Notes: a model not told the origin generated them from the letters alone. A stretch of DNA of 64,000 bases from UBA6263 sp049305865 (GCA_049305865.1 JBAQPP010000038.1:1-64000); one strand, 5' to 3'. Counted from the first letter of the stretch, positions 44,107-55,915 are shown. Numbers and translations: made by a program.

Positions 44107-45483
44107 ATGAATATAGTACTTATATGAGCTTGATGAACTTGAATGTCATGAGTAGCGTGAATACTTCACGACATATGATTTTCCAATCTGGTCTGCATAG
44201 ACTGATTCCAGAGTCAATTGACAGATAAATTAAAAGAAAAATGAATAAAAACAATAATATGACATGGAAAATATAAAATCAATTTAGATGATATTATAAT
44301 TTATTCTGAAGCTGTACACGATTGTATAGAGATACAAGAAGCAAAAAAGCTTTTCAAAGAAAAACACAAAGTACTCAGACTGCGAAATTATTTTCAATTT
44401 TTGTGAGAAATTTCCAAGTATTTCCAAACTGTTTGAATATCATGAACCAATTGAAAATCTTCAACGACATCACTAGCAATATATACAGCAGATAAACATT
44501 TAAAAAATTTCTGATTATGAATTTTATGAGCGTTGGTACCTCAATTTAATAACAATAGTTATTTAATAAATAAAAAACTAAAATCTGATCTTAAAAATAT
44601 TTTTGATTATATTATTATTTGAAAAAGATTAGATTACGACAACGTAAAAAAGTACATTTTTATAGTAGAAGCATGTGAATACAAAAGACACTTTCTGAAT
44701 CTCGATCTAGATTATTCAATTATTACAAATATAGAACTAGATCATACTGATTATTATAAAAATCTTAAAGATTATCAAAGTGCATTCACACAACTAATAT
44801 CCAAAACAAAGAATAAAGTCTTAATACTAGAAAATCGGTATGATAAAATATCAAAAATCACAAAAGAAAAAGATAAAATAAATAAGGTTAGAAAATCTAA
44901 GTTCTGATTTAAATATATTTTATGAGATCATAACCAACAAAATTGATCTTTGGTCAAATCAGTTATTAAAACATTAGATAAAAAAATAAGTACAACACAT
45001 ATGATAACCACAATGATAAATTTTAAATGATTGCGAAGAAGGCTAGAATTTTTAGGAAAGAATCATAATTGAGTAAAAATATTTTCAGATTATTGACACA
45101 TGGCATCATCCATAAAATTAGGTTATGAAGCTATCAAGTCAAAATTTAAAAAAGAAAAGATTATAGCTATTTTTCAACCACATCAGATAAATAGAATCCA
45201 AACATGACGAAATGACTTTATAAAAGCTTTTAAAGATTATAATCAGATTTTTATTTATGACATATACGCAGCCAGGGAAAGCTTAGATACCTTCAAAAAA
45301 TTTAAAATTAAATCAGTTTGAGAATTGGGAGAAACTTTTGCAAAAGCTTGTTGATGACAATATATAACAGATTTAGATGATATAAAAAAAATAATTCAAT
45401 CCTGACAAAAAAATGAAATCATAGTTATTTATTCAGCCTGAGATATAGACTACAAAATAAGAAAAAACATAAAACTAAAATAA
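44107..45483 (+). CDS. murC: UDP-MurNAc--L-alanine ligase MurC
   Basis: 458 residues. Attaches L-Ala to UDP-MurNAc, the first step of stem-peptide synthesis. Visible: NAD-like N-terminal GAGGTGMSGVAGIL, ISGTNGKSSTT P-loop, the central EACEYKRHFLNL, TNIELDHTDYYKN, then C-terminal domain. The usual GHHPTE of MurC is GHMASSI here, a small departure, followed by IIAIFQPHQINRI. Four of these blocks carry TGA glycines. It is the second mur ligase of the window; murD, F and others are not seen. The 18-base repeat lies just upstream. Confidence 0.92.
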
Positions 45484-45598
45484 AAAACAATTTTTGTAAT
45501 TTTTATAGAAATTTATTCTATCTTTCAGCAATTTTTAAGCTTGATTTTTACGACAAAAATAATACACATTAAACAACGTTTTAAATATAAATTAGATA

Positions 45599-45904
45599 AT
45601 GAAAAGATTTCTAATAATTACAAGTATAATCAGTTCTCTATTAATATTTGGATGTAACAAAACCCCACAAATCATAGATACAACCGATACATGAGAAGTA
45701 CTAGAAAAAAACATAGACAATACAACATGAGATACAATAGGTCTAACTTGAACCGAACAAAATAATTTAACAGGAGCTACTAGTTGAGATATACAGATTT
45801 TTATAGATGAATATAAAACCAAAGAGACTTGAAATTCAGATAAATTAAACGAAAACGATATAGATCTTATGGAAAAAGTTATAGAAGAAATAGAAAAAAA
45901 GTAA
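45599..45904 (+). CDS. Putative lipoprotein, Thr-rich
   Basis: 101 residues. Basic start, hydrophobic stretch SIISSLLIFGC: the lipobox LIFGC fits LspA recognition, with Cys at residue 19. The mature part is rich in Thr, Asp, Glu and Lys (TTGDTIGLTGTEQNN) and predicted to be disordered, with an acidic helix at the end. No family recognised. It begins a row of membrane or lipid-anchored genes running to 48036. Confidence 0.65.
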
Positions 45905-45926
45905 TTTTAAAAAATAAAACAATTAC

Positions 45927-46226
45927 ATGTATGTATTTTTCGAAGTAATAAAGTGAATATTTTTGTTTTTCACTGTCATGGTATGAATATTATTTCTTAG
46001 ATGAAATATAATATTATGAGAGAATTCTTTTTGGATAGCAAAACAAGTTATAATGCCATGATATCTTATATTCTGTTGACTCATCATATGATATTTGATA
46101 GCTCATATATGGATATGAAATGACTTAGATGAAACCAATTTACTTAAAAATAAAATATACGTAAAATCATTTATAATATGAATTATATTAGGAATTGTTT
46201 TAGCGATTACATACATATTTATTTAA
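45927..46226 (+). CDS. Small membrane protein, unknown
   Basis: 99 residues with three hydrophobic segments (about 6-24, 38-60 and 79-98). The short loop WIGNDLDETNLLKNKIY is hydrophilic. ATG at 45927 is chosen because it is the first in frame. Between two lipoprotein genes, one base from the next. Family unknown. Confidence 0.55.
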
Positions 46227-46227
46227 A

Positions 46228-46752
46228 ATGAGAAAAATAATCTGAATAGTATTTTTGATGATATTATTGACTTGATGTTCATCATCACATATAACAACGA
46301 TAAATTTTGATAATTTAGATTTTAAGTTACAATCTAGCCAATCATATACTGAAAAAATTATAGATAAAACTGTATATCCATGAATGGTAATATATGAAGA
46401 AAGCTGAACCGACGCAAAAGATACATTTATAAACTCTCTTATCATAACATCACAAAATAACTTAAATATTAAAACAAAAGATTTTGTAAATAAAAACATA
46501 GAGAATCTAAAATCAAGAGTGTCTTCGATAGTCATACAATCTACAAAGACAGCTTCTTTTACTTGCTCTTGAGAAAAAGTAATTTGAATAATAAAAGACT
46601 TTAAAATAACGGAGAATAATAAAGACAGTTTTTTTTCACAATTCTTTTTTATAAATAATAACAATTGATACATAATATCTTTTCAATCTGATAACCAAAA
46701 AAATAATTCAGATTTTAAAAATAGTTTAAATAAATTAGCTTGTACAAAATAA
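46228..46752 (+). CDS. Putative lipoprotein, unknown
   Basis: 174 residues. Signal ends in the lipobox LTGC followed by SSSH (Cys at residue 17). The mature part has beta-strand-like segments (SLIITSQNNLNIKTKDFV, RVSSIVIQSTKTASFTC) and one more Cys pair. No known family. It follows the three-helix protein after one base and is followed by a six-helix protein, suggesting one envelope operon. Confidence 0.65.
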
Positions 46753-46774
46753 ATTTTATATTTTTTCATACAAA

Positions 46775-47599
46775 ATGTTAAAGGAAACTCTTGTAAATAA
46801 TTGATCTTTGATAAATGACCAATCTCTAAAAAATCAAAACTGGAGTGAAGAACCAAGTAATTTAAGTTGACGACAACTTATATGAAAAACACTAATATGA
46901 CTTATAGTATGATGAATAATATCAACAATATTATTTATTACCTTATCTTTTGCATGAAAAATGTTTGTAGACGCATTTCAACAGACAGGTGAAATAGTAA
47001 GGGCGAATCCAGTCTTACCATTTCTATTATTATTTATATGATTTTTATGAACATTTATATGAAATATATGAGTAGCTGGAGCTTATAATCTATTTTTCAG
47101 TAAAAAATATTATGATATATCTAAGATGTTTTGATTATTATTACTCACAAACTGAATATTGTTTTTTATATTAGCTCCTATCTATATAGTATTTAGCAGT
47201 CAAGTAGATACTTTATTTTTGATTCTATGATTCCATGTAGTTTTTTCAGTTTTTGTATCAGCAAACCAAATTGAGTTTCTAAGTAACCCCAATTATTCTG
47301 CATCAGCTTTGATGGGTAATGTCTTGTGATTTGCCTTAGCTCTACTCATATACAGTATAGTTTGGAAATCATCATGAGATGGTTCTATCCAAAACAAAGT
47401 TTATTTATTGATGCTTATCCCAGCTATAGTATGATATACTCTTATTCCATTTGGCAATTGAATACGAGAAAAAATATATTACAAAGTATATGAAAGTTGA
47501 AGCAATCCTCTATTTATTTCATCAGTTGAAGATGAACTAAATATAAATAATAAAACAGAAAACACAGAAAAAAACGAACAAACCAATGTAGAAATTTAA
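46775..47599 (+). CDS. Polytopic membrane protein, unknown
   Basis: 274 residues with about six hydrophobic segments (about 40-62, 84-105, 115-136, 140-165, 180-200 and 210-230) and a hydrophilic C-terminal tail rich in Asn and Glu. No motif of a transporter family is clear. In the envelope gene cluster after the lipoprotein gene. Confidence 0.6.
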
Positions 47600-47646
47600 T
47601 AAAGCTTATAATCCAAACTGGTTTTAAAAAATACTTAAAAAATTAT

Positions 47647-48036
47647 ATGAATTTATATCAGATAGCATCAGCAACAAAGTTTGTTCTATGATTAATCATA
47701 CTCATATTAGTCTATTCTTATATCAATGTATACGAAGACCCATGAGTAGGGATATCATTATGATTTTTGTGATTATTTATTATGCTATGGTGACTAAGTT
47801 TTTATATATTTCTATTATGACAAAAAATATTTCGTACCAATCAAGATCAAGAACGCATCACAAAAGACAGTTATAAACTATCATTATTATTTTGAATATA
47901 TGCAATTATAAATGTTCTTTTACTTATATTATGAAATCGATCAAAAATTTTGTGATTGATATTACTTATCGGATTTATAGCACTTCAAATATCATTATTT
48001 TCAGAAAAGAAACAATCCCATGAACACAGAATATAA
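47647..48036 (+). CDS. Small membrane protein, unknown
   Basis: 129 residues with four hydrophobic segments and the ending RKKQSHEHRI-like basic tail (SEKKQSHEHRI). Family unknown. It overlaps the following MIP18 gene by 17 bases, so the two should be translated from the same message. Confidence 0.55.
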
Positions 48037-48334
48037 CAATATTATACAATCCATCGAAGATAAACTAAAAACGGTTTACGATCCAGAATTTCCCCTGATA
48101 GATATTTTTACTCTAGGGTTAATTTATGATATACAGATAAAAGATAAAGATATTAATATATTAATGACTTTCACTACACCTTATTGTCCTATGGCAGATA
48201 TGCTAAAAGAGATGATAACAAACGCAATAAACGAGGTATTGCCAGATTATAAAGTAGTATTAGAAGTTACTTTTGATCCTATGTGGACCATAGAAAAAAT
48301 AAAAGATCCAGACCTCAAAAGAATGTTTGAGTAA
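48020..48334 (+). CDS. MIP18/DUF59 family protein (Fe-S assembly-like)
   Basis: 104 residues. VYDPEFPLIDIFTLGLIYDI, then MTFTTPYCPMADMLKEMI and VTFDPMWTI match the DUF59/MIP18 domain, whose members (SufT, PaaD) help iron-sulfur cluster assembly or delivery; the Cys in PYCP is the conserved one. It contains only one Gly, encoded by GGG, and reads identically under the standard code. The start overlaps the previous gene. The Fe-S rRNA methyltransferase in the window is a possible client, by inference. Confidence 0.88.
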   Translation: MNTEYNNIIQSIEDKLKTVYDPEFPLIDIFTLGLIYDIQIKDKDINILMTFTTPYCPMADMLKEMITNAINEVLPDYKVVLEVTFDPMWTIEKIKDPDLKRMFE

Positions 48335-48358
48335 TATCCAAAGGATTCTGCATTCTAC

Positions 48359-48376
48359 ATTCTTAATTCTTAATTC
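48359..48376. repeat. 18-base repeat, copy 2
   Basis: ATTCTTAATTCTTAATTC, identical to the copy at 44082-44099, ends 6 bases before the tsaB ATG. Confidence 0.5.
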
Positions 48377-48382
48377 AGAAAA

Positions 48383-48979
48383 ATGTTTATAAATATCTCG
48401 TCAGATAAAGTATACATATGAACATGAGACAAAAACATATTTTTAGATCGTAATGGTATAGAAAACGTTTTAGGATCTAGTCTTATAAAATTATATAAAA
48501 AGAATAAAATTAAAGATATATTAGTTCTAAATTGACCCTGATGATTTACAAATCTCAGAGTTTCTACACTTTGTTTAAACCTATTAAATACATTGGAAAA
48601 AGATAGTATTAAGATATATGACATAAGTAAAATAAATCTATATAATCACTTATATGATAAGAATCTCATTCCCAGATATTGAATAATTTATATATGACAA
48701 AGGAAAAATATCCGATTATATGATTTTCAAAAACAAAAATATACGACCCAAACGATTGAAGATACTGATTTAGATAGCGATTACTTCTTAGATCAAGTCT
48801 ACGAAAAATGATATTATTGAAAATTAAATGATAAACTCAAAATAAAAATAAATTATAAAAAAATCTGACTTGAAATAACATACAAATCAAAAATATTCCA
48901 GATAAAGATAAAAGATCTAAATCTGAAACCCCTAAAACAGATCCAACCAAACTATATGATAGACCCTAAAATGAACTAA
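48383..48979 (+). CDS. tsaB: TsaB-like protein (t6A biosynthesis)
   Basis: 198 residues. The N-terminus FINISSDKVYIG and the motif LNGPGGFTNLRVSTLCLN match the TsaB signature GPGSFTGLR, in the ASKHA fold. TsaB partners TsaD and TsaE in making threonylcarbamoyl-adenosine at position 37 of tRNAs reading ANN codons. The second half is shorter and divergent. A RuvX homologue, another ASKHA/RNase H-like protein, follows 90 bases later. Confidence 0.78.
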
Positions 48980-49069
48980 CAACTAGCATTGCAAGGAGAG
49001 AAACGACAAAGCAATCTTACTGTTATTTCGAATACAATGAGAAATCTCTTTAATCTATTAATTATACCC

Positions 49070-49504
49070 ATGAACTTTCACCGCCAACAGAAAAACATCT
49101 TATGAATAGATCGATGAAGTAAATATATTTGACTTGCTTATATGCAGATAAATACTGAAATAATTTTCCCTATATGATACATTTTAAATGACAAAATGAC
49201 ATATTTCAATATAGCAGATATCATAGCAAGATACAATATCAAAACTATAGTAATGTGACGACCCAATACACAGAAAGACATCCAAGCAAAGATTCAAGAA
49301 TTTATAAAATCTTTAAACTATATTATAGAACACGATGAAATTAAAATAGAAACAATAAATGAAGATTATACAAGCGTACAATCATGAGAAATTATGTCCA
49401 ATTTCAAAAAAAATGCAGCCGAAGATACAATCAGCGCAATGATAATACTAGAAAGATGGAAAAATAGCAAATGAGAAGTCGGTAATTTTAATGATAAAGA
49501 ATAA
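49070..49504 (+). CDS. ruvX: RuvX/YqgF family Holliday junction resolvase-like
   Basis: 144 residues. Starts with ILGIDRGSKYIGLAY (Asp in the RNase H-like motif), contains VMGRPN, and ends KKNAAEDTISAMIILERW, where the Asp of the last catalytic motif remains. The middle DERLTT region is changed to NEDYTSVQSGE. The family processes pre-16S rRNA 5' ends or cuts four-way DNA junctions. An in-frame ATG at 49037 would add 11 residues; the internal one is chosen because MNF... gives the usual start distance. Confidence 0.8.
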
Positions 49505-49529
49505 TTATTTTTCTTAATATTTTAAATAA

Positions 49530-49955
49530 ATGATAAATTCAAAAAGAATACTAGAAGAGATAAAAAAATTAAAATTTCCAAGAGGACATTATATAGTAGT
49601 CTGAAGTTGACCAATGATTGTAAGAAATCTCAGAGAATCAAATGATATAGATATCGTAGTAAGTAATAAACTATTTAATAAATGCATAAACAACAATTGG
49701 GAAATTGTTCCACGAACCTATCCCGAAAAACTTGGACAATTTTATCTAAGATATAGCTGCGTCGAATTATATCTAGACGTAAATCATTGAAATTTCAATC
49801 CAACCCTTGAAGAATTACTTCAAAGGGCAGACATTATAGATAATATTCCATTTATTTCATTAAAAGATTTAATTAAATTAAAAAAAGCCTACAATAAACC
49901 AAAACATTTAGAAGATATAAAAAATATTAAACTATATTTAAAAAATAATTTATAA
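49530..49955 (+). CDS. Nucleotidyltransferase-fold protein
   Basis: 141 residues. HYIVVGSGPMIVRNLRESND followed by IDIVVS gives the strand-Gly-Ser-helix-DxD arrangement of minimal nucleotidyltransferases, close to the antitoxin-like or aminoglycoside-transferase-like groups. A partner HEPN toxin is not apparent. A C-terminal Lys-rich region follows (LIKLKKAYNKPKHLED). Substrate unknown. Next gene starts 4 bases later. Confidence 0.7.
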
Positions 49956-49959
49956 TATA

Positions 49960-50226
49960 ATGAATATAGAACAAATATCTCAAGAACTAGAAAAAATTAA
50001 ACAAAGAAATAAAAAAGTCGAAACAGACAAAGCTTGGGAATGAAGTATTGTAAGAAAATTTTTGTTAATGATATTTACCTATCTTGCACTGTGAATTTAT
50101 ATGCAAGCAATAGACATAAATAATCCACGATTAAATGCTATTATTCCAACAGTATGATTTCTACTATCTACACTTACATTACCTCGATTTAAAAAATTAC
50201 GAACAAAACACATATACAAAAGATAG
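49960..50226 (+). CDS. Small membrane protein, unknown
   Basis: 88 residues. A charged helical N-terminus (ISQELEKIKQRNKKVETDKA), two hydrophobic segments (about 34-48 and 60-74), and a basic end (RFKKLRTKHIYKR). Directly follows the nucleotidyltransferase gene (4-base gap) and precedes the phosphoesterase. It could anchor something to the membrane, but that is a guess. Confidence 0.5.
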
Positions 50227-50262
50227 TAAACACTGGATTTTAAATTCTGAATTCTAAATTTT

Positions 50263-51471
50263 ATGCTTCTTATTGGTGATATACATATTACACAACGCTT
50301 CAAAGATAAGATAATATCTTGAATCCAAAATTTTATCGATCAAAATCCTGACGAAAAAAATATAATTTTCTTGTGAGATTATGTTTATCATTTTTCATAT
50401 GATAGAAACTCTATACTAGAACTATACAATTTATTTCTAGAACTTTTTGAAAACTGAAAAAACGTTTACATCTTAGCTTGAAATCACGATCGACTATGAA
50501 ATTCTTTTGTTTATCAAGAAGCCATGAAAGCATTTCAGATAATAAATAATTTACATAAGCAAAATGACTGAAAACTAACATTTATAACTGAACCTACAAT
50601 ACAAGATATAGAATGACAAAAAATATTATTTTTCCCATTTATGCTAGATTCAAATCAAATTAAATACACAAATCCCCTATTTCAAGAGCTAGCAAAATCA
50701 TCAAACAAAAATGAACAAATTTCTTGATATATAAATCAGATTCTAGAAAATTTTATAGAACAAAATGAAAATTTAACAATTATTCATCACTATTATATAA
50801 ATAATACAGTATTCCCATGACAAAGATCAAGATTTAATTATAAAGACATAGCTCTAAACGAAGATTTTTTGAAAAATAGTAAAATTAGACTAATATCATG
50901 ACATTTACATCAATGATTTATTAAAAACAATTATTTATGTACTTGAAGCATCTGGTCGACAAATTCATTGGAAATCAATCAAAATAAATTTCTTTTCAAA
51001 TATAATACCCCAAACAATGAAATCACAGCTAATTTTATAAATATCAATCCATACATACTAATAGAAAGCGAAGAAAAAGTAGACAAAAGTATTTTAAATT
51101 ACAAGATAGACAAAATAATACAGGAGAATAAAGATAATTTCGAAAAAAATGACCTACGAAATATTAAATTTAAAAATAACAACACACAAAATCTAGAAAA
51201 TTTAAGTTTAAGTATCAAAGTAAAGGATATTGATTATGAAAAGATGGAAGATTATATAGATTCTAGTTTGATGACCGAGATAAAAGATATTAAACTCAAG
51301 AAAAATCTACAATCAGTTTGAGAACTCTTAAAAGACTTTTCAGTCTCTACAGAAAACCTTAAAATATGATTTACAGATTGGAAAACTATACTTCAAGAAT
51401 ATATAAAAAATAAATTTTGACCAGATTATCCACATTACGAAAAAATATTAAAAGATCTTAAATTAATTTAA
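50263..51471 (+). CDS. Metallophosphoesterase (SbcD/DNA repair-type or related)
   Basis: 402 residues. Motifs LLIGDIHITQ, FLGDYVYHF, LAGNHDRLG, TIIHHYYI and ISGHLHQGF cover the metal-binding residues of the calcineurin-like fold in the first 230 residues. The last 170 residues are helical and Lys/Glu-rich with no clear match. The layout, with a C-terminal extension, resembles SbcD-like exonucleases but no SbcC is nearby. Not a signal-peptide protein, so it works in the cytoplasm. Confidence 0.75.
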
Positions 51472-51628
51472 AAATAGTTAAGAGATTTATTAGAAAATAA
51501 ATTAAAATCATATAAAGTCAATAACCAAATAAAACAATTTCATAAAAAACATTTAATAAGCAATGCTATATTTGACAGGCAAAAAATGCTGAGTATACTT
51601 TACTTTGTTTATTATAATAAAAACAAAA

Positions 51629-52735
51629 ATGATAAATTCATCCGATATTATAAATTATAAAAAAATCGGTTTTGACTGAGAAAAATATATACAATTACAA
51701 AAAGAACAAATCTTGGAAAGGATAAGTAAATTTTCCAATTGAAGATTATATTTAGAAATAGGCTGAAAATTTATTTTTGATCCACATGCAGCTAGAGTAC
51801 TTCCATGATTTATTCCAGAATCAAAAAAAACAATTTTTCACTCCCTCAAAAATCAGATTGAAATACTTTTTTGCGTAAATGCTCAAGATATTTTAAACAA
51901 CAGACAGCTAGGTAACCAATGAATAACTTATATAGATTCAGTGATGAGTCTTTTGAAACAAATTGAAAAATCAGTAGGTACCAAGCCACATCTTGTAATA
52001 AACAAAATAGATACACAGAATATGTTTGATATGATATTGGAATTTGAAAGAGAATTTCAAAGAGAATGATACAGAGTACGAGAAAGATATAGAGTAAACT
52101 GATATCCACATAATACAGATTTTATACTTAGTGAGGATTGATTTGGAAATGATGATCATATACCATTAACAAAAAATTTGATTTTGGTAACATGAGCAGC
52201 TTCAAGTAGCTGAAAAATGTCTACTTGTTTATGACAAATTTATTTAGATCATGAAATTTGAATAGAATCTGGATATGCAAAATATGAAACATTTCCGATA
52301 CGGAATATAGATTTGAATCATCCAATAAATCTAGCATATGAAGCAGCTACAGTTGATATATGAGATTATAATTGTATGGACGAATATTATAAAAAGGCTT
52401 ATTGAAAAGATTCTGTAAATTATAATAGAGATATAGAAGCATTTGAAATAGTTATGAAAATAGCACAAAAAATAGTTAAACCAGAAAATTTTATGTGTAG
52501 TTATCAATCTCCTACCGACATGTGAATCTCAAGCGCATGATTTGCAATTACAGATGATGAAGTCGTAAGCATAGCGTCTCTTCAAGAAATCAGAAGAAGA
52601 AAATGACGATATCAACAAATGATAGATAGAAATAAATGAGACTCAGAATGGATAATCAAATGCGATGAAATAGAAAAAAAATGTATAGATTACATTTCTT
52701 CAAAATGATATAATTTAGACTTAAATATAGAATAG
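51629..52735 (+). CDS. UPF0371/DUF1846 family protein
   Basis: 368 residues. GFDGEKYIQLQKEQILERI, then LYLEIGGKFIFDPHAARVLPGF match the DUF1846 start, TKNLILVTGAASSSGKMSTC and NLAYEAATVDIGDYN are the later conserved blocks; the family is linked to an ATP-dependent process by its P-loop-like GAASSSGK element. Function is not established. The usual length is near 500 residues, so the C-terminus here is shorter. An AT-rich 157-base gap precedes it. Confidence 0.85.
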
Positions 52736-52790
52736 AATAAAATATTAATTTTTCATATCTAGTATCTAATTTATTAACCTTTATAAAAAA

Positions 52791-53504
52791 TTATATTATT
52801 TCTTCATTTACTTTTGCCTGTGCTCAATGGATTAAGGGATTATAAAAACGGAAAAGTAAACTTATGATTTCTGAAGTTGTTAGTTTTTCAGCAATTATTC
52901 ACATGGAAGCAAGTCAATCTACTATAAGATTTACTCTAGTCTCCAACATATTTTTTCATTTTAAAAAATATCTGTACTTCTCTACTATTTTTTCAACACT
53001 ATCTTTTGCATTCAATACATTTAGTAATTTAACTCGCCAAGATTTATTTATATTACTAGCATCCTGTTCTCAGTCATAATAAGGAACCACAATATAAAAT
53101 TCTTTTATATAGATAAGTCCTTGCTTAGAATCAATATCTTCAAGAAAAGATGTATATTCATGTCATTGATTCTGCAAAACCATATTATCTATACCAGCCA
53201 CGTTGGATCTTACATATTGTAAATAGTTTGATAAATCCAAATAAGTATTGCGTATTATAATTTGTATAGGGAAAGATAATCAATTTAAAAATCTCTTATA
53301 TTGTTCAAGTACAATCTGTTGTTCATCAAAATTTCTAAGATCTAAATTTAGGCCATATATTCTCAAAATATTTCTAAGTCATCAATCTTTAAGTATAAGT
53401 GTATCATTTTTAATTTCAGAAACAGGTAACATAGTTTCAGTATTGAAAACATTTTCTCATTTAGATTTTTGGACTTCTTTTTGTTCTCATAAATCAAATA
53501 ACAT
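52791..53504 (-). CDS. TraC-like protein of type IV secretion locus
   Basis: 237 residues. Opening MLFDLGEQKEVQKSKG, then TLILKDGGLRNILRIYGLNL, VLEQYKRFLNGLSFPIQIII and SEIISLLFRFYNPLI. This is like the N-terminal domain of VirB4/TraC ATPases, without the ATPase part, as found in CPR-type secretion loci. It is the third gene of a three-gene unit with two VirB2-like subunits. It may recruit an ATPase encoded elsewhere (the 1048-residue protein is one candidate); this is inference. Start at the ATG 53504. Confidence 0.65.
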
Positions 53505-53522
53505 ATTTTATTTTATAATAAA

Positions 53523-53990
53523 TTAAATTTTTGTTTTATATATATCAAATATAAGACTGACTATAAGCCAAGATAGTCACATAATAACTAATGCTATAAA
53601 TACTCAAATAAGCATTTTTCTTGCTTTTGCAACTCACTCTTCCTGTTTTATAAAGAATATAAGATAAAAAGAATATATAATTAATATCAAAGAGACAAAG
53701 GAAACCAAACCTAAAACCATATTCAATACCATTTTTATATAATACTCTGCCTTATTATCTCATTGTGTATAAGTCGGTCATTGTAAACCAAACAATCAAT
53801 AAAGCTTATTCAAGACACCATTAGATGGCTGTATAGCATCGGTTTTTATAATATTTCAAATATCTAAATTATCTGAATTTGTAGTATTGGTCATATCTAC
53901 ATCATAAGGAAAATCTTCTTGAGCATTTACTCATATAATTGGTACAAGTAATAACATAGATAATAATAAAATTTTTATAAGATTTTTCAT
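53523..53990 (-). CDS. VirB2/TrbC-like pilin 1
   Basis: 155 residues. A signal peptide (MKNLIKILLLSMLLLVP to near VNAQ) is followed by a short, acidic mature part and two hydrophobic segments (about 89-112 and 130-150) separated by a basic loop KQEEGVAKARKML. That is the layout of VirB2/TrbC conjugative pilins. It resembles the next gene upstream in layout (ending NYALWLV...). Same unit as the TraC-like gene, 18-base gap. Confidence 0.65.
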
Positions 53991-54003
53991 ATTATATAAT
54001 CAT

Positions 54004-54534
54004 TTAAAGAGCAACATAATTTATAATCCAAAATATAAATGAGATTACAAGCCAACTAAGTCATATTCAGACCAAAGCAATAGCTGCAAATTTAAGTCAT
54101 TTCATTCATTTTTTATATTGAGTATCATCTCAAGCAGCCGTAACCATAAGGAATCAATGATAAATAAGATAAACCAATGCAATAACAGACACTAGTCATA
54201 AAGCATAGTTTATTATATTTTTTATAATCGCCATAGTAGAGTTCATAGCAGTTCAATGATCCTGTATCAACCCAGGATTTACAATTCATCATAGCTCTTG
54301 ATTAGATATAGTATTTGTAGAGTCAGCATCTATTATTTTATAAGCTCATTGTCTAAGTGGATCTGTAATAGGATTATTATTATCATAAACGTCCAGAGCA
54401 TTATCAATATCAGTATTTAATATAATATCATCCTGTCAAAGTTGTAGTCATTGAGAGGAAACATCAGCAAAAATACCTATATTTAATATAGTCAGTAAAA
54501 GTATTGTAATATAATAAATCAATTTAAATTTCAT
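54004..54534 (-). CDS. VirB2/TrbC-like pilin 2
   Basis: 176 residues. Signal peptide (LIYYITILLLTILNIGIFA), a mature polar part, then hydrophobic helices around a basic loop (DDTQYKKGMKGLKF). Typical of VirB2-like subunits. It is first in the three-gene unit under the promoter at 54572-54599. Different length and sequence from the other pilin, so two subunits or a major and minor one could exist. Confidence 0.65.
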
Positions 54535-54571
54535 AAAACATATAATTTGATAAAGTTTATAATACACCATA

Positions 54572-54599
54572 ATTATACATACAAGCATATATTTTGCAA
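54572..54599 (-). promoter_or_regulatory. Promoter of the VirB2-like unit
   Basis: On the minus strand: TTGCAA (54594-54599), a 16-base spacer, TATAAT (54572-54577), 38 bases from the start codon. Confidence 0.5.
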
Positions 54600-54689
54600 A
54601 TTTTAGACTTGAAAAATGAAATACATTTTATATATACTCAACTAATATTAATAAAAGAAGTTGACAATTTTATATTTAAATGCAAAATA

Positions 54690-55751
54690 ATGAAAAAAAA
54701 CCTATTTCTACTATTTGCTATATATTTTTTTGTGATTCAATCTCGAATAATCGCTTTTTTATGGAATGATACAAGATTCTTTGCATTATGAATAATTAAT
54801 TTATGAGTAATTTTGATAGTAATTTTGAGTTATAGTTACTTTGAAAAATCAAATAAAAAATGAGAAGACGAAAGTGCTGTGTCATTTAAAAAAGAAAGAG
54901 AATCTGTTTTATTAGAAAAATCACATAAAAAGCCAAATTATAAAAATAAGTTATTTTGGATAAGTCTTGTATTTGCTATCATTGCATTTGTATTTTTTAA
55001 GTGATATCTTTTTTCAAATAAACTTATAATAGCAGCATGAATAGGTTTTATAATATTCATGGCTCTTTTTTATATAGCAAAGTGCTATCAGCACAATAAA
55101 TTTCTAAAACTACGAAATACTAGAGTTTACCTTATAATATTTATATTATGACTTATAGTAAGTTGATTTGATGCAATGACACCATCATTGAAACAAGAAA
55201 CTGCTGTATGATGCATCATAAATGTAGTCTCTAATGGATGAAAATATACAGAGCAAGACTTAGAAAAGACAGAAGAGATCTACAAACCAGAAGAAACAGT
55301 AATCATAGAAAATAATTCATGAACTATGCAAGAACAGACATGAACAATAACAACATGATATACAGAAGCACCAACAACAGATGAAAAGATAGTAAGTCAA
55401 AATTATTTAAATGATTGAGATATAACAATATTAGATGCTATAAAATATTTATTGAGTGAAAACAATATTACATTGGATACAAAACAAAATGTAAAATTTA
55501 CTTACATATCATATCAGAACCCAAATTATCCATATTTCAAAACAGCATTTATGAAAAAAATGATATGAACAAGTACAAATCCAGACAAAAAGATAATCTG
55601 TCAGACCTATATAGTTATGAAATGAATAAGCGAATCTCGATATATATCCACGACTACAAATCCATTGCAAGCATATCGAGATAAAGCCGATGAACTATGA
55701 AAATTAAATTGATGCGAAAGGAATAAATATATTACAATCGAGAACCTATAG
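54690..55751 (+). CDS. Membrane protein with cytoplasmic or external domain, unknown
   Basis: 353 residues. Hydrophobic segments at about 4-24, 30-48, 91-107, 112-130 and 147-163, followed by a 190-residue soluble tail with a Thr/Glu linker (TGTITTGYTEAPTTDE) and a small domain (LDAIKYLLSENNITLD). No family recognised. It lies between the VirB2-like unit and the VirB6-like genes, pointing the other way, and ends at a terminator, so it is probably separately transcribed. A secretion accessory is possible by position only. Confidence 0.6.
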
Positions 55752-55770
55752 CAAATATTTTTATATAAAG

Positions 55771-55799
55771 GATCAGTATCTAGTTACTGGTCTTTTTTT
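55771..55799 (+). terminator. Terminator after the 54690 gene
   Basis: GATCAGTA and TTACTGGTC form an eight-pair stem with a G-T pair and a short loop, followed by a run of seven T. Confidence 0.7.
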
Positions 55800-55886
55800 A
55801 TTTCAGAAATTTTTATAATTATATACCATACTACATCATTTTCACAATAAATAGCAATATAACAAGATAAAAAAACTGAATGCTAT

Positions 55887-55915
55887 TTGTCTATTAAGGT
55901 ATTTTGAAATATAAT
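55887..55915 (+). promoter_or_regulatory. Promoter of the VirB6-like genes
   Basis: TTGTCT (55887-55892), a 17-base spacer, TATAAT (55910-55915), 34 bases before the ATG. Confidence 0.55.

Noticed and set aside
46200..46673. 157-residue minus-strand ORF
   Set aside because: Antisense to the lipoprotein gene at 46228-46752, which has a clear lipobox and operon setting.
49530..50226. HEPN/MNT toxin-antitoxin pair
   Set aside because: The nucleotidyltransferase-like gene is followed by a small membrane protein, not a HEPN protein (no R-x4-6-H motif).
54594..54791. 65-residue ORF starting MQILDLKNEIHF
   Set aside because: It crosses the divergent promoter region and the start of the 54690 gene in the same reading direction but without a sensible start signal; its second half is the N-terminus of the 54690 gene in another context.
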